Assembly: GCA_040753875.1 (NCBI GenBank)
Contig: JBFMDV010000005.1
Coordinates: forward strand, 485,990-549,989
Direction: 5' to 3'
Source: Candidatus Zixiibacteriota bacterium
GTDB lineage: Bacteria; Zixibacteria; MSB-5A5; GN15; FEB-12
Length of the DNA: 64,000 bases
How positions within the stretch are numbered: the first letter of the stretch is position 1; the number at the start of each line of letters is the position of its first letter. A model generated the notes under the pieces. It worked only from the letters and a program-made list of their open reading frames with translations. It was not told the DNA's origin and did no database searches. Shown in pieces: positions 53,740 to 63,598 of the stretch. Both the position numbers and the translations under genes were made by a program.

Positions 53740-56190
53740 TTACTTTGCCATCACTTCTACCGGCTTACTCTTCCGGCGGTTACGGAAAAAATGCAGGCCA
53801 ATGATAGCCAGCACATACAGCGATGTCAACCAGGTGATCATCCGCCCGGTGGTATATCTCGACGAGTGATAACGAAAAGATACGGTATGATTCCCCGCCG
53901 GAACCGCCACCGCACGAAACGCGCCATAGGCGCGAAGGAGTTTCACCGGCGCATTGTCGACATAAGCATGCCAAGAGTCATAGTAGGTATCGGCGAGGAT
54001 CAGCAGCCTCGCCCCGGCCGCACTCACCCCAACGACTGCGGAATCAATATCGTGGTCGATCACCCAGGCCGAATCAGCCGCCGTCATTCCCGGTTCGATA
54101 GTGATGCCGGGGTCTTCTTCCAGATACGCATTCGTTCGCATGTTCTCCGTGCCGGTCAGGATACGCGTATTGATCTCTCTGCGGTCCGGTATAACGTGAT
54201 ACTGGTCGACCAGATACACCCGCGGGAAAGCGTTCTCATTTCTCATTATCTGGCTCTCACCGAACGTTGCCACCGGCGTCACCGGCTTGTCACCAAAATA
54301 GCCGGCGGGAACGGACTGATTCGGAGGCGTGATCAGATATTTAGTCCCCACCAGATTCAAAAACCGCGCATTCAGACGATTCGTCAGCGCCGGCCCCCCC
54401 AGCAGATCATCATACCACCGCAACTGGTTGCCGTGATATCCGGCTACGACTTCGATTCCGTGGAACGGCAGCACATCGGCGGTTGGGGTGATGATATTCA
54501 TCACGCGGTACTCGCCCGGGTCGCTCTTGAAAAATTGGGTCACAGGTGTGGCGCCCCACTGCGGGATCGGATCAAATGTCCCGATGAACCGCTTGTCGAA
54601 ACGGGCGCCATCTATTGCCGGCACCAGCACCAGCGCCATCAATATCCCCGGACCGACCTTGCCCTCGCGATACAGCCAGATACACAGCGCCGCCAGCCCC
54701 GCAAACAGGAATGACAGCCACGCCCCTGCCTGGATTGACGGCAGATTGATAAACGCGAGATCCAGTTTGCTCACCCCCTCCTGCACCATCGAGCGTGAAG
54801 CATCTGAGTAAAACAGCGAGCACCAGGTGGAGATCATAGATCGTCCGGCCGCCGAGAACAAAAGCGCCAGGAGAAGCAGCAAGGCCGGGAAACCGAGCAC
54901 GAGATAGCGGAATTTCTTGTCTCGACCGGCATCATCCACGCGCCTGCCATCAAGAAGGTGCTGGAGCCCCATCGCGGCCAAAAGTGAGATCGAAAACAGA
55001 AACAAAAACATAATCATCGAAGGGGCGCGTAACGACGACACTTTGGGAATGAGATAATAAAACAGCTTAAATATCGGCGTGGTCGCGCCGAGTGCGTAGA
55101 CCAGCGCAAAAAGCGCCAGTCCGCCAAAAAACCACCGCTCCTTTCGCCGCGAAAACGTCAGCCCGAATATCCCCAGGAAAAGCGCCACCACTCCAACGGA
55201 TTCCGAATTGTCCTTGAAGACGTTCTTCCCCCAATAGTAATTCTTCTCATCCCCCTGAACATTCGACCCGCAGAACTCCGGAATGAGCAACGAGAACGCT
55301 TCTTCCTCGTGCATGGACCACGAGGTAGCCCAGTCCCAGCCTTTTTTGGAATCAGCGCGGGGCGAAAAATTGGTCGTGTAATTGTAGCCGGGATAAAATT
55401 GAATGGCCGATATCAAGAGGCCAATCACCACCGCGTATGCCGTGAGCAGCGCAGGCCGAATGAGCCTGGGAATCGACGTCGTCTCCAGATACAGACGGCC
55501 CAGCTTGTACACGGCATAAAACGACACCCCCCAGAGTGTGAAATACGCCATCTGTGGATGCGGTGTCAAAATGATCAGCCCGATCACGCCGCCCAACAGT
55601 GTAAAATTGAGAAACGGCTTCGCCTCAAAGCCGCGATCAAGAAACAAGATCACCAATGGGAATAATGTCGTGACAAAAATCTTACCATCGTGTCCCGGCG
55701 CCACCAGCGACACCAGATAGCCGGAGAACATGTAACAGACTCCGGCCAGAAGTGACGCCACTTTCGAAAGTTTGAACTGCCGCGCACACAAATACATAAA
55801 TATACCGGACAAGAATATGTGCAGAAACAGATTCATCCCCAGCATCCGGTAGATGTTGTCGAAAAACTTCAGAAACGTCAGCGGATAGAAAATGTCGCCG
55901 TGGAAAGCATCCACAAAGGGCATCCCGCCGAATATGTACGGGTTCCACTGCGGTACCGCATGGTGCGCATCAAAGTAATTCACATAAAATGACCGGAAGA
56001 ACACGCCGGCCTGGATCTGGTCGGACATGAACAGCATCTTGTTGGAGAAGATGAACTCGGAAAACAGGATGATCAGAATAACAAACAGAACGCCGAATGC
56101 AACCGGCGTGAACCATCGAGTTGTCTCCGGCTCGAATCGGGTCACCCGCCTGGGCGATACGGACGGTGTCCGCTTAGTCTTTTTGCTCAA
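53740..56190 (-). CDS. YfhO-family membrane protein
   Basis: 816 residues with ~13 helices and large extracytoplasmic loops. MFLSDQIQAGVFFR-like and NPYIFGGMPFVDAFHGDIFY motifs near the start and RAYGAFRAVAVPAGNHTVSF near the end are typical of YfhO proteins, which are implicated in glycosylating cell-surface polymers. It is 5 nt before the DPM1-like gene, a plausible supplier of its donor. Confidence 0.85.
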   Translation of the reverse strand: MSKKTKRTPSVSPRRVTRFEPETTRWFTPVAFGVLFVILIILFSEFIFSNKMLFMSDQIQAGVFFRSFYVNYFDAHHAVPQWNPYIFGGMPFVDAFHGDIFYPLTFLKFFDNIYRMLGMNLFLHIFLSGIFMYLCARQFKLSKVASLLAGVCYMFSGYLVSLVAPGHDGKIFVTTLFPLVILFLDRGFEAKPFLNFTLLGGVIGLIILTPHPQMAYFTLWGVSFYAVYKLGRLYLETTSIPRLIRPALLTAYAVVIGLLISAIQFYPGYNYTTNFSPRADSKKGWDWATSWSMHEEEAFSLLIPEFCGSNVQGDEKNYYWGKNVFKDNSESVGVVALFLGIFGLTFSRRKERWFFGGLALFALVYALGATTPIFKLFYYLIPKVSSLRAPSMIMFLFLFSISLLAAMGLQHLLDGRRVDDAGRDKKFRYLVLGFPALLLLLALLFSAAGRSMISTWCSLFYSDASRSMVQEGVSKLDLAFINLPSIQAGAWLSFLFAGLAALCIWLYREGKVGPGILMALVLVPAIDGARFDKRFIGTFDPIPQWGATPVTQFFKSDPGEYRVMNIITPTADVLPFHGIEVVAGYHGNQLRWYDDLLGGPALTNRLNARFLNLVGTKYLITPPNQSVPAGYFGDKPVTPVATFGESQIMRNENAFPRVYLVDQYHVIPDRREINTRILTGTENMRTNAYLEEDPGITIEPGMTAADSAWVIDHDIDSAVVGVSAAGARLLILADTYYDSWHAYVDNAPVKLLRAYGAFRAVAVPAGNHTVSFRYHSSRYTTGRMITWLTSLYVLAIIGLHFFRNRRKSKPVEVMAK

Positions 56191-56217
56191 TGTACGCTCG
56201 ATTGCATGCTATGTCGC

Positions 56218-57144
56218 TTACTTCCTGATTGCGGCTGCCGCCAGTGCGGCCGCCGTCTCCACAACTAACGACCAGAGACGCACCAGAAGCGCCAGCGCCG
56301 GTGCCACCGCGCCTACATACGGCGACAGAAGCGTCCCCAGCACCAGTTCACGCGGACCAAATCCACCCGGCGCAAAGATCATCACATATCCGATTTGGTA
56401 CGCGCCATTGTAAATGCCGGCCGCCGCCACTACACCCGGGGACTGCTCCGGAAGCACCGCCAGCAAAAAGAACCAAAAGGCAATCCCCTGGGCGATCCAG
56501 CCGAGAAAGTAACCAACCAGGATGACCAGAGCAACTTTTTTGTCCAGGGTGAATTTGACCGGCGGCCGCCCGATTTTCACCAGGAGCCAGTTTCCCACTT
56601 TCAACAGGGGCTGTGGATACAGGACCAGCAGCGCGCAAAGCGCCAGGAGACCAATCACCATGAGCCAGGCGGAACCCCGTCCCAGAACCGCCACCTGCTC
56701 GGTGAGCACCAACGGCTCGACAAACGCCGCCAGCACAAACACAAGGAACGATGCCGGAATCGCGAACATCTCAGAGATGACAAAAGATGCCCCGGCTGCC
56801 TCAGCCGTTACTCCTGCCTGGCCTGCTAAATATAACATCCCAAACACCTGCCAGACCTTGCCCGGAATATACCGCGCGAGATTGGAGAGATAGGATATCT
56901 TGAATGCCATTGGCGCGCTGACCTCGTGCCCGAACCCCGCGATGATCTTCCGCCAGGTGGCGGCAAAAACGGCAAACGAGCCAAGCGCCGCAAGAACAGA
57001 AAGCAGGAGATACGCGTAGTTGAAATGCCATTCCTGCTGCCGGATCTCCGACCAGTTGACTACTACCTGTCGAACGACAAAATAAAGAACGAACGCCGTC
57101 AAAGCAGTCTTGACGGCGACGATGAGAGCTTTCTTGAACGTCAT
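56218..57144 (-). CDS. Lysylphosphatidylglycerol synthase TM-region / flippase-like protein
   Basis: 308 residues from MTFKKALIVAVKTALTAFVL at 57144; the longer frame overlaps the gene upstream. About eight helices. It matches the UPF0104 (flippase-like) family: ISYLSNLARYIPGKVWQVFG and the later FAPGGFGPRELVLG. The proposed role is moving lipid-linked material across the membrane; substrate unknown. Confidence 0.85.
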   Translation of the reverse strand: MTFKKALIVAVKTALTAFVLYFVVRQVVVNWSEIRQQEWHFNYAYLLLSVLAALGSFAVFAATWRKIIAGFGHEVSAPMAFKISYLSNLARYIPGKVWQVFGMLYLAGQAGVTAEAAGASFVISEMFAIPASFLVFVLAAFVEPLVLTEQVAVLGRGSAWLMVIGLLALCALLVLYPQPLLKVGNWLLVKIGRPPVKFTLDKKVALVILVGYFLGWIAQGIAFWFFLLAVLPEQSPGVVAAAGIYNGAYQIGYVMIFAPGGFGPRELVLGTLLSPYVGAVAPALALLVRLWSLVVETAAALAAAAIRK

Positions 57145-57170
57145 GTGAAAGGGACCGAAATATGGCGCCC

Positions 57171-58133
57171 TCAACCGGGTCGCTGTCGGCGGAGTTCGTC
57201 CAGAATAGCCTGCGCTTTTTTCCGAAGATCGCTCAGCTCCTCTTTCATCGCCGCCTGCGATTCGGACATGAAGCCAAGCATAAACAGCCCGAGGCCGAGA
57301 CTCGACAGGAAAATCACGAGATAGAGAAGTTGCCGCTGCCCAACGCCGACGATATACCGCTCCCAGAGCGCATACAACCCGACCAGAAACGCCAGCCCGA
57401 GCAAAACCGCACCGGTCAGACCGAAATACAGAAGCGGTTTGCGCGCGAACGTGATCTGGAATTTGACCGCCAGCATATCCAGCACACCCACCGGAATCCG
57501 CCAGACTGAAAATTTCGTTTTCCCAGAGTGGCGCGGATACAGGCTTATTTTCACTTCTGCTATCTTGAACCCTTCGTTGGCTGCCAGCGGCACCAGGAAG
57601 CGGTGCCAATCCCTGCGCAGGAAGACTGATTCTGCCACTTCCCGGCGAAACGCCTTCACCGAATTCAGGTCATGCACCTTGAGTCCAAACAGTCGCCGCG
57701 AGAACGTATTGTAGATATTGGACACGAACCGCTTATTGTATTTCCCCTGTTTCCAGCCGGTGCAAATATCAGCTCCGTTCGCGATCGGCTCGATCAGCGA
57801 AGGAATGTCTTTCGGCAGATACTGGAGGTCCGCCGGATAAAACACGAACACATCGCCGCGGGCCATCGCGAACCCGGTCTGAAGCGCCTCAGTCAGCCCG
57901 CGATTGCGCGGATGGGTGGCATAACGGACAAACCCGTACTTCCGTGATGCCTCGATAATCTTCTCCAACGTGCCGTCGGTGGAGCCGTCATCGATAAAGA
58001 TCAGGTCGCCGTCGAACGGCGCCGTCCGTAACATCTCCGCGAACTGCCTGCAGAACTCATCAATGTTTCCTTCCTCGTCCTTGGCCGGCACGATGGTGGA
58101 AACTACAAAGTTGTATCTGGTTTGAGCTGCCAT
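57171..58133 (-). CDS. Glycosyltransferase family 2 with C-terminal membrane helices
   Basis: 320 residues. The cytoplasmic GT2 domain has VSTIVPAKDEEGNIDEFCRQ, LIFIDDGSTDGT, NRGLTEALQTGF and FYPADLQYLPKDIP. Two hydrophobic helices follow at ~235-300, as in ArnC/GtrB-type polyprenyl-phosphate sugar transferases, and then a coiled-coil tail. Overlaps the next gene upstream by 31 nt. Confidence 0.88.
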   Translation of the reverse strand: MAAQTRYNFVVSTIVPAKDEEGNIDEFCRQFAEMLRTAPFDGDLIFIDDGSTDGTLEKIIEASRKYGFVRYATHPRNRGLTEALQTGFAMARGDVFVFYPADLQYLPKDIPSLIEPIANGADICTGWKQGKYNKRFVSNIYNTFSRRLFGLKVHDLNSVKAFRREVAESVFLRRDWHRFLVPLAANEGFKIAEVKISLYPRHSGKTKFSVWRIPVGVLDMLAVKFQITFARKPLLYFGLTGAVLLGLAFLVGLYALWERYIVGVGQRQLLYLVIFLSSLGLGLFMLGFMSESQAAMKEELSDLRKKAQAILDELRRQRPG

Positions 58134-60268
58134 GCCTCACTGACTTTCAATCGTTCATATTCACCGCTGAACACCGCCTCCGCGCCGGGCGCGTCGTGCA
58201 GCGCTCGTTCGAACAGGCCCAATGCCTCTTGTTTGTACTCCGGTTTCTCCGTGGCAATGAACCGGTCCCGATAGAACCGCGCCAGCTTCACCGTAAGAAC
58301 ATAACTCGACGGTGAAAACTCAATCGCTTTTTTGTACATCTGCTCCGCCACGTCAAACTGCCCGTGCTCTTCCGCCTGGTCGCCGATCAGGAGGCAGCCG
58401 GACATATTGGCGGGGTATAGTTCCATATATCGGCGTCCTGCTTGTTCCGCTAATAGGGTCTCCCCTTCCCGGTACGCCTGGGATAGCTGCTCGTATAGCG
58501 AAAGCGGATAACTGTCCGACATATAATTTCCGGTCGCTCCGGCCACCCGAAAGAGCCGGACCTTGTTCTTGCCGATAGCATAGGTCGCCACGTGGGTCGA
58601 GGCCTTCATGACCTCGGGATAATCCTGGGTCGCCCGCGACTCGTTCGGTTCATCCACCAGGATATGCGTGATCGGGTATTTCTTGAACAGGGCTGTGTCC
58701 GCTTTCGAAACACCGAACATGTGAATGATCGACTTGAGATTCGTCTCCAGCGTCATATTGGGGCCGAACGGTCCCGATACGACCGCCTCCGGCGACACCA
58801 CCATCGCCAGGTCTCGGCTGTTGTCACGGGCAATGTACACGGGACGCTGCGCCCAGTAGACATAGCTACCAATGCCGGTGCCAACGATAACCGCACCAAG
58901 AACGCTTGCTGCCAAGAATGCTGAAACTCTCTTGTACACGAACACGCGGCGCCGGTAGAGTACGATTCCCCAGGCCACCAGCCCGGTCGTTACCGCAGAT
59001 GCAAGTGCCAGCCAGTACTTGAAATCCGTGAAATAGAATTGCTCGCCGAGCGCTTCGCGAATACGGCCATAAACTTGATAGATCGGTACGAGCCCCAACG
59101 CGAAACAGATCGGATAGAACAACAGCGGGATGCGGTCGGCACCTGACGGTTGCCATGGGCGAGCTACGCGAGCGATGAGAGACGCCGCCCCTGCCTGCAT
59201 GGCGTAGATCATCACGAGTTGGTACCGGAGCGGCCGATAATTCCAGATCATCAGCGCGCCGTAGAAAGCCACGATCATCGCAGCCACGAACAGATGCCCG
59301 GCGTTCCAGCCCGTATGCCCTTTCTCCCACGACCGCTTCTGCACCGCCTGAAACGCAATCACACCAAGAAATACAGCCGACAGGATTGCCGGCACCGGCA
59401 AACGCGGAAACAATTGTGAGAAGATCCCGAACGTGACCATTTTGTATACGAATTCATCAAATGAGTTCAGCGCCTCAGGCGCGCCATAGAGCGAAACGGT
59501 TTGCTCCTCCAGGTACCCCGCCACTTGCTCCTGCATGACGCTGTACGAAAAGAAATACCAAAAGGTGGCCACTGCCGCTATTCCCGCGACGAAAGCAATC
59601 GGGGCCGAGAGCCGAATGCGCGGAAGTTCCACGCCATCGTGAAATAACCGGTAACCGATCAGCACAGCAAACGGCGCCAGAAACACCAACCCCATCACCT
59701 TCCCAAAAAAGATCGCTACGCCAAGCGACAGCCCGGCCAGCGCGAACGCCGGCCACTTTCGAAAGTAGCTGCACATCACCAACGCGAGGAAAGCATAGAA
59801 CGCCATCGCGTGCTCCAGAAACGGCGCGCGGCCGTAGAACGTCAAACTATAGTCGAACCCCGCAAACAACAGAAACAGGATGGCGATTTTGTTACCGGCA
59901 ACCTTGCGGACAAACAGTCCAAACAGCGTCAGCGCTCCCCAGGAATAGATCACCCCGACCAGATTCGATTGCCAGATACCGACACCGAACAACTTGAATA
60001 CTACGACGGCCAGCGCTGTGACACTCGACTTGAGAAATAACACGAACCGGAAGTCGTGAAGCGGATTGAAATCGCCAGTCTGGAGATAGAGTCGAGCGAA
60101 CAGCGTATACTGACCGGTGTCGGTGTAGATATCATTGGAACGGGAGACATCGATTGGCGGGTCCGCCCCGAGCTTGTAGAGCCGAAGTCCCAAACACAAA
60201 AGCAGGATGGCAAGAATGATTATCCCCGACCATCCTGAATAACGAGATTTGTTCTCAGCGGGCCCCAA
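58103..60268 (-). CDS. Membrane glycosyltransferase (GT39/PMT-like) with C-terminal TPR domain
   Basis: 721 residues. About 12 helices in the first ~500 residues carry the GT-C topology, with an acidic pair in the first loop (NDIYTDTGQYTLFARLYL) and GRAPFLEHAMAFYAFLAL. The rest (~580-721) is soluble, with at least two TPR units (LIGDQAEEHGQFDVAEQMYK). A TPR tail on such an enzyme is less common. It overlaps the aminotransferase gene by 14 nt. Confidence 0.85.
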   Translation of the reverse strand: MGPAENKSRYSGWSGIIILAILLLCLGLRLYKLGADPPIDVSRSNDIYTDTGQYTLFARLYLQTGDFNPLHDFRFVLFLKSSVTALAVVVFKLFGVGIWQSNLVGVIYSWGALTLFGLFVRKVAGNKIAILFLLFAGFDYSLTFYGRAPFLEHAMAFYAFLALVMCSYFRKWPAFALAGLSLGVAIFFGKVMGLVFLAPFAVLIGYRLFHDGVELPRIRLSAPIAFVAGIAAVATFWYFFSYSVMQEQVAGYLEEQTVSLYGAPEALNSFDEFVYKMVTFGIFSQLFPRLPVPAILSAVFLGVIAFQAVQKRSWEKGHTGWNAGHLFVAAMIVAFYGALMIWNYRPLRYQLVMIYAMQAGAASLIARVARPWQPSGADRIPLLFYPICFALGLVPIYQVYGRIREALGEQFYFTDFKYWLALASAVTTGLVAWGIVLYRRRVFVYKRVSAFLAASVLGAVIVGTGIGSYVYWAQRPVYIARDNSRDLAMVVSPEAVVSGPFGPNMTLETNLKSIIHMFGVSKADTALFKKYPITHILVDEPNESRATQDYPEVMKASTHVATYAIGKNKVRLFRVAGATGNYMSDSYPLSLYEQLSQAYREGETLLAEQAGRRYMELYPANMSGCLLIGDQAEEHGQFDVAEQMYKKAIEFSPSSYVLTVKLARFYRDRFIATEKPEYKQEALGLFERALHDAPGAEAVFSGEYERLKVSEAWQLKPDTTL

Positions 60269-61361
60269 AGAACTCCTTGATCTTCGATACTACATACTGA
60301 ATCTGCTCGTCGGTCAACTCCGGGAACATCGGCAGTGATACGATCCTGTCCGCCATCTTCTCGGTCACGGGGAAATCCCCCCGTTTCTTGCCGAGATGCG
60401 AGAACGCCTTCTGCAAGTGAATCGGGACCGGATAATGAATGAGCGTCGAGATACCGTTGCTCTGAAGAAACTGCTGAAGTTCCTCACGGCGGTCGACCTC
60501 AATTACATACAGGTGAAACACCTGAAAATAATCCGGATTCATGTCCGGTACCGTCACTGGCGCCCCTTTCAGCAACTCGCTGTACCGATGCGCCACGCGG
60601 TTTCGCTCGGTATTCCATATATCGAGATGCCGCAGCTTCGCATTCAACACCGCCCCCTGTATCCCCTCAAGTCGCGCATTGTAGCCCAGCAATTCGTGAT
60701 AATATTTTTTCTCGGAGCCGTGATCCCGAAGCATCCGCACTTTGCGCGCCAGCTCAGGATCAGACGTCGTTACCGCCCCTCCCTCTCCATACGCGCCGAG
60801 GTTTTTCCCAGGATAAAACGAGAACGCCGCAATCGGCGCCATCGAGCCCGCCGTACGCCCTTTGTATTTCGCGCCGTGTGATTGAGCCGAATCTTCAAGC
60901 ACGGCCAGTTTGTGCTTCGCGGCTATCGACAGAATCGGGTCCATGTCGGCGGTTCGGCCATACAAATGAACGGGGATAATGACCTTGGTCTTTTTGGTGA
61001 TCGCCCGCTCGATCAGGTTTGGATCAATCGTCCGACTCGCTGGATCGCAGTCCACCAATACCGGCGTGGGACCGGCATGAGCAATCGCGGCTGCTGTAGC
61101 AATGAACGTATTGGCTGCTGTAATGACCTCGTCTCCTGGGCCAACTCCGAGAGCCTTCAACGCCAGCAAGAGCGCATTGGTGCCGTTGTTGATGCCAATA
61201 CACTCTTTGGTTTGGCAGTAGGCCGCGAAGTTCTTTTCGAACTCGGCTACCGCCGGCCCGAGGACGTATGCCGACTTGTCCAACACCCCTTGAATAGCTG
61301 TATCCAGTTCCGATTTTATGGAGCGATACTGAGCTTGTAAGTCTAAGAATGGTACTTGCAT
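60255..61361 (-). CDS. DegT/DnrJ/EryC1/StrS family sugar aminotransferase
   Basis: 368 residues, fold type I PLP enzyme. Motifs: FLDLQAQYRSIKSELDTAI, NGTNALLLALKALGVGPGDE, LEDSAQSHGAKYKG, and the PLP lysine in AFSFYPGKNLGAYGEGG. It makes amino sugars for surface polysaccharides. First gene of the envelope run, with a good promoter and AAAGGA before the ATG. Confidence 0.92.
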   Translation of the reverse strand: MQVPFLDLQAQYRSIKSELDTAIQGVLDKSAYVLGPAVAEFEKNFAAYCQTKECIGINNGTNALLLALKALGVGPGDEVITAANTFIATAAAIAHAGPTPVLVDCDPASRTIDPNLIERAITKKTKVIIPVHLYGRTADMDPILSIAAKHKLAVLEDSAQSHGAKYKGRTAGSMAPIAAFSFYPGKNLGAYGEGGAVTTSDPELARKVRMLRDHGSEKKYYHELLGYNARLEGIQGAVLNAKLRHLDIWNTERNRVAHRYSELLKGAPVTVPDMNPDYFQVFHLYVIEVDRREELQQFLQSNGISTLIHYPVPIHLQKAFSHLGKKRGDFPVTEKMADRIVSLPMFPELTDEQIQYVVSKIKEFFGAR

Positions 61362-61383
61362 GTGGTTCCTTTAGCAGGGGGGA

Positions 61384-61411
61384 AGTATATCAGATTGTGA
61401 CCGAAAGTCAA
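61384..61411 (-). promoter_or_regulatory. Promoter of the envelope gene run
   Basis: On the minus strand, TTGACT (61406-61411), 16 nt, TATACT (61384-61389), with a ~15-nt leader before the ATG at 61361. No other strong promoter is seen before accA, so it may drive a very long transcript. Confidence 0.75.
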
Positions 61412-61433
61412 GACGACTGGCGATGACTGACTG

Positions 61434-63074
61434 TCAGCAGTTGCATTCGTACAAGGGGACGCCAAAGAACAAAAAGTCGATGAGGGCCTGCAAGTCCGAA
61501 ATATCAACGGTATAGGACCAATCCAAGTCATTCTCTTCGAGGCAGGCCGATAAAACTTGCTCGCCAGAGAAGAGGTAGTCGACTATGGCTGCCAGATCGG
61601 AGATATCGACCAAGTCTCCGGGATCACCATCGAGATTACCGACTAGACCCTGGCAGCACGCGGTACAAAGGCAACCGCCGAAGAAAGAGTACAGCCAGGC
61701 TCTGGCCTTTCTGACCCTGTTCTCAAAATTAGCCGTCGTACCACTTCTCAAGGTAACTAGGGCAATATAAAGTGTGAGCGAATCATCAGCCGCAAGCGAG
61801 TAGTTGTTCCTGAATGCCATTACACTATGCTGGTTACTTTTGACCGGCTCGGCTGAGTACCCGGGATTTTGCATATTGATCCATAGCTCGCTCGGCAGGA
61901 AACCACCGTTCGGCTCTACGAAGTCGGAGTTGAGGGCTGTATATGCACCGTACAGTGCTCGGTCTGGAGAACATATGTGCTGGATGTCAGTGTAGTTTTT
62001 AAGAAATGCTACTCCACCAAATCGTCTATCGTTTGATTGGCATTGCAGGGAAACATCCTGACCGTACTCCCCTCCTCGCTGATACATGAGGCGCAGCGAA
62101 TCGACAAACCCACTCGTATTATGAGCCCCGGTATCGCTGGGAATATTCCAGTCAATCGCTACGCCGATTGTCAGCCCGCTCACGGACGTCCCCTTGTACG
62201 GAAACACCAGCATCTTCTGTATCAGGAACTCGCAACTGTCCGGATGTTTCGGCGCGTACCAAGTCAACTCCACTGCTACCAGCGAATCCACGGTCACAAA
62301 CTGCCCGGTCTCAAACATATCGTAAGTTGGCGTGCTGGTGTGTCCGGTCGCCACAATTGGCCACTGCCGATCCATTACCGGCACAAACCCTCGCGGACCA
62401 GGGTAGCCGTCGCCGAATATCGACCAACTCGCTATCACCGTATCAGGATTGCTCAACTTTCGAAGTATGATCGGGGAGCCATCATACAGATAGACATCAG
62501 TCTCGCCGGGAATCGAATCAACCGTGTCGCAGTCGCCGAAGTCCCAGTAATCCATATTAACCCTTCCCGCGCCTCGTTGCCCGAAATTGCCGTCACTGCT
62601 GACCACCAATCGAAGGCAGGAAGTCGCGATCGTGTCGAGAATCGGCGCCACAACTGTGTCGGCAACCGGAATGTTGATCGTATACCACTGGGAATCCAGT
62701 GGCGCCGGTGAGTCCGACAAAAAATAAACGGAGCCGCGCAGCTCAATTACCGTGCCAGGACTGTTGATGATCGCTCCGGCGTTCAAGAACACGTACACAA
62801 AGTTGCTCTCGGAAGGCTGGACGCTGAGCGGCCCTGTGGACGACAGACCAAGCCAGTTGACCAAGACCAGAGATTCTTTCACCCCTACGATTTGAGAAAC
62901 ACTGAGTGTCGCGTCGCCGATATTCCGGAGCCAGATGTTCTCGGCACGCTGGAAGCCATGTTTGACCCACTCTGGATACGCAATGCCTGACGCACTCAAC
63001 TCAAGCATCGGCCCGGCCGTGCCGGTCACTGCGACCAATACGACCAGACTCAAAATCATCAGTAGCTTCTTCAA
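61434..63074 (-). CDS. Secreted protein with C-terminal dockerin pair
   Basis: 546 residues if read from the TTG at 63074, preferred because AGAGG stands 6 nt before it; a TTG at 63089 is the alternative. The signal peptide (KKLLMILSLVVLVAVTGTAG) is followed by a beta-rich region of unknown type with segments like ENIWLRNIGDATLSVSQIVG. The last ~75 residues are a dockerin pair (DGDPGDLVDISDLAAIVDYL, NDLDWSYTVDISDLQALIDF). It is 11 nt after the small dockerin gene, so the two are co-transcribed. Role unknown; a surface or secreted structural protein fits. Confidence 0.8.
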   Translation of the reverse strand: MKKLLMILSLVVLVAVTGTAGPMLELSASGIAYPEWVKHGFQRAENIWLRNIGDATLSVSQIVGVKESLVLVNWLGLSSTGPLSVQPSESNFVYVFLNAGAIINSPGTVIELRGSVYFLSDSPAPLDSQWYTINIPVADTVVAPILDTIATSCLRLVVSSDGNFGQRGAGRVNMDYWDFGDCDTVDSIPGETDVYLYDGSPIILRKLSNPDTVIASWSIFGDGYPGPRGFVPVMDRQWPIVATGHTSTPTYDMFETGQFVTVDSLVAVELTWYAPKHPDSCEFLIQKMLVFPYKGTSVSGLTIGVAIDWNIPSDTGAHNTSGFVDSLRLMYQRGGEYGQDVSLQCQSNDRRFGGVAFLKNYTDIQHICSPDRALYGAYTALNSDFVEPNGGFLPSELWINMQNPGYSAEPVKSNQHSVMAFRNNYSLAADDSLTLYIALVTLRSGTTANFENRVRKARAWLYSFFGGCLCTACCQGLVGNLDGDPGDLVDISDLAAIVDYLFSGEQVLSACLEENDLDWSYTVDISDLQALIDFLFFGVPLYECNC

Positions 63075-63085
63075 ATCATCGCCTC

Positions 63086-63394
63086 TCAAAACGGGCAGTT
63101 CGGCAAGTTCGCCCCAAAGAACAGGAAATCAATCAACATCTGCAAATCAGAAATGTCCATGCTGCCGTCCGAGTTTATATCGCACTCCTCGCTGCACATA
63201 CAACAATTGGGCGGCCAGATGCCGAAAAAGAGCGGCGAGACAATGCAATCCAAATCCCCAATGTCCACCACACCGTCACCGTTCATATCGCCCGTGCTAC
63301 CAACACAACACGGGTCAAGGGCGCTCGTTTCTGCCCCGCCCATGGCCAGCCAACACGTTGCGATCGTCAGCGCGATCAATGCAGTCTTGCGCAT
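63086..63394 (-). CDS. Small secreted protein that is mostly a dockerin domain
   Basis: 102 residues from the ATG at 63394, preceded by AAGGA at 7 nt. After the signal peptide (MRKTALIALTIATCWLAMGG) almost the whole mature chain is two dockerin-like calcium repeats (DMNGDGVVDIGDLDCIVSPL and DINSDGSMDISDLQMLIDFL) with several Cys (CC, CCMC, C). With no catalytic part, it may be a docking plug or spacer. Confidence 0.85.
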   Translation of the reverse strand: MRKTALIALTIATCWLAMGGAETSALDPCCVGSTGDMNGDGVVDIGDLDCIVSPLFFGIWPPNCCMCSEECDINSDGSMDISDLQMLIDFLFFGANLPNCPF

Positions 63395-63512
63395 ACGTTC
63401 ATCCTTGGCATGCAATGCCAATGTTCCCAGGTTGTGCAGATGTCGTGAAGAGAGCGATGGGGACGCTGTTGCACCGTATCAGACCTAACCGGCCGGAGTG
63501 AGACTCCAAACA

Positions 63513-63541
63513 AGAATACCTAATACGGACTCTTGTGTCAA
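63513..63541 (-). promoter_or_regulatory. Promoter of the two dockerin genes
   Basis: On the minus strand, TTGACA (63536-63541), 17 nt, TATTCT (63513-63518). It gives a leader of ~110 nt before 63394. The rest of 63395-63598 shows nothing else. Confidence 0.55.
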
Positions 63542-63598
63542 GTATTGTTTGCGTCGCTACACGGTTTCCATCCGTAGTGAAGCGGCAAACGATGGCCC

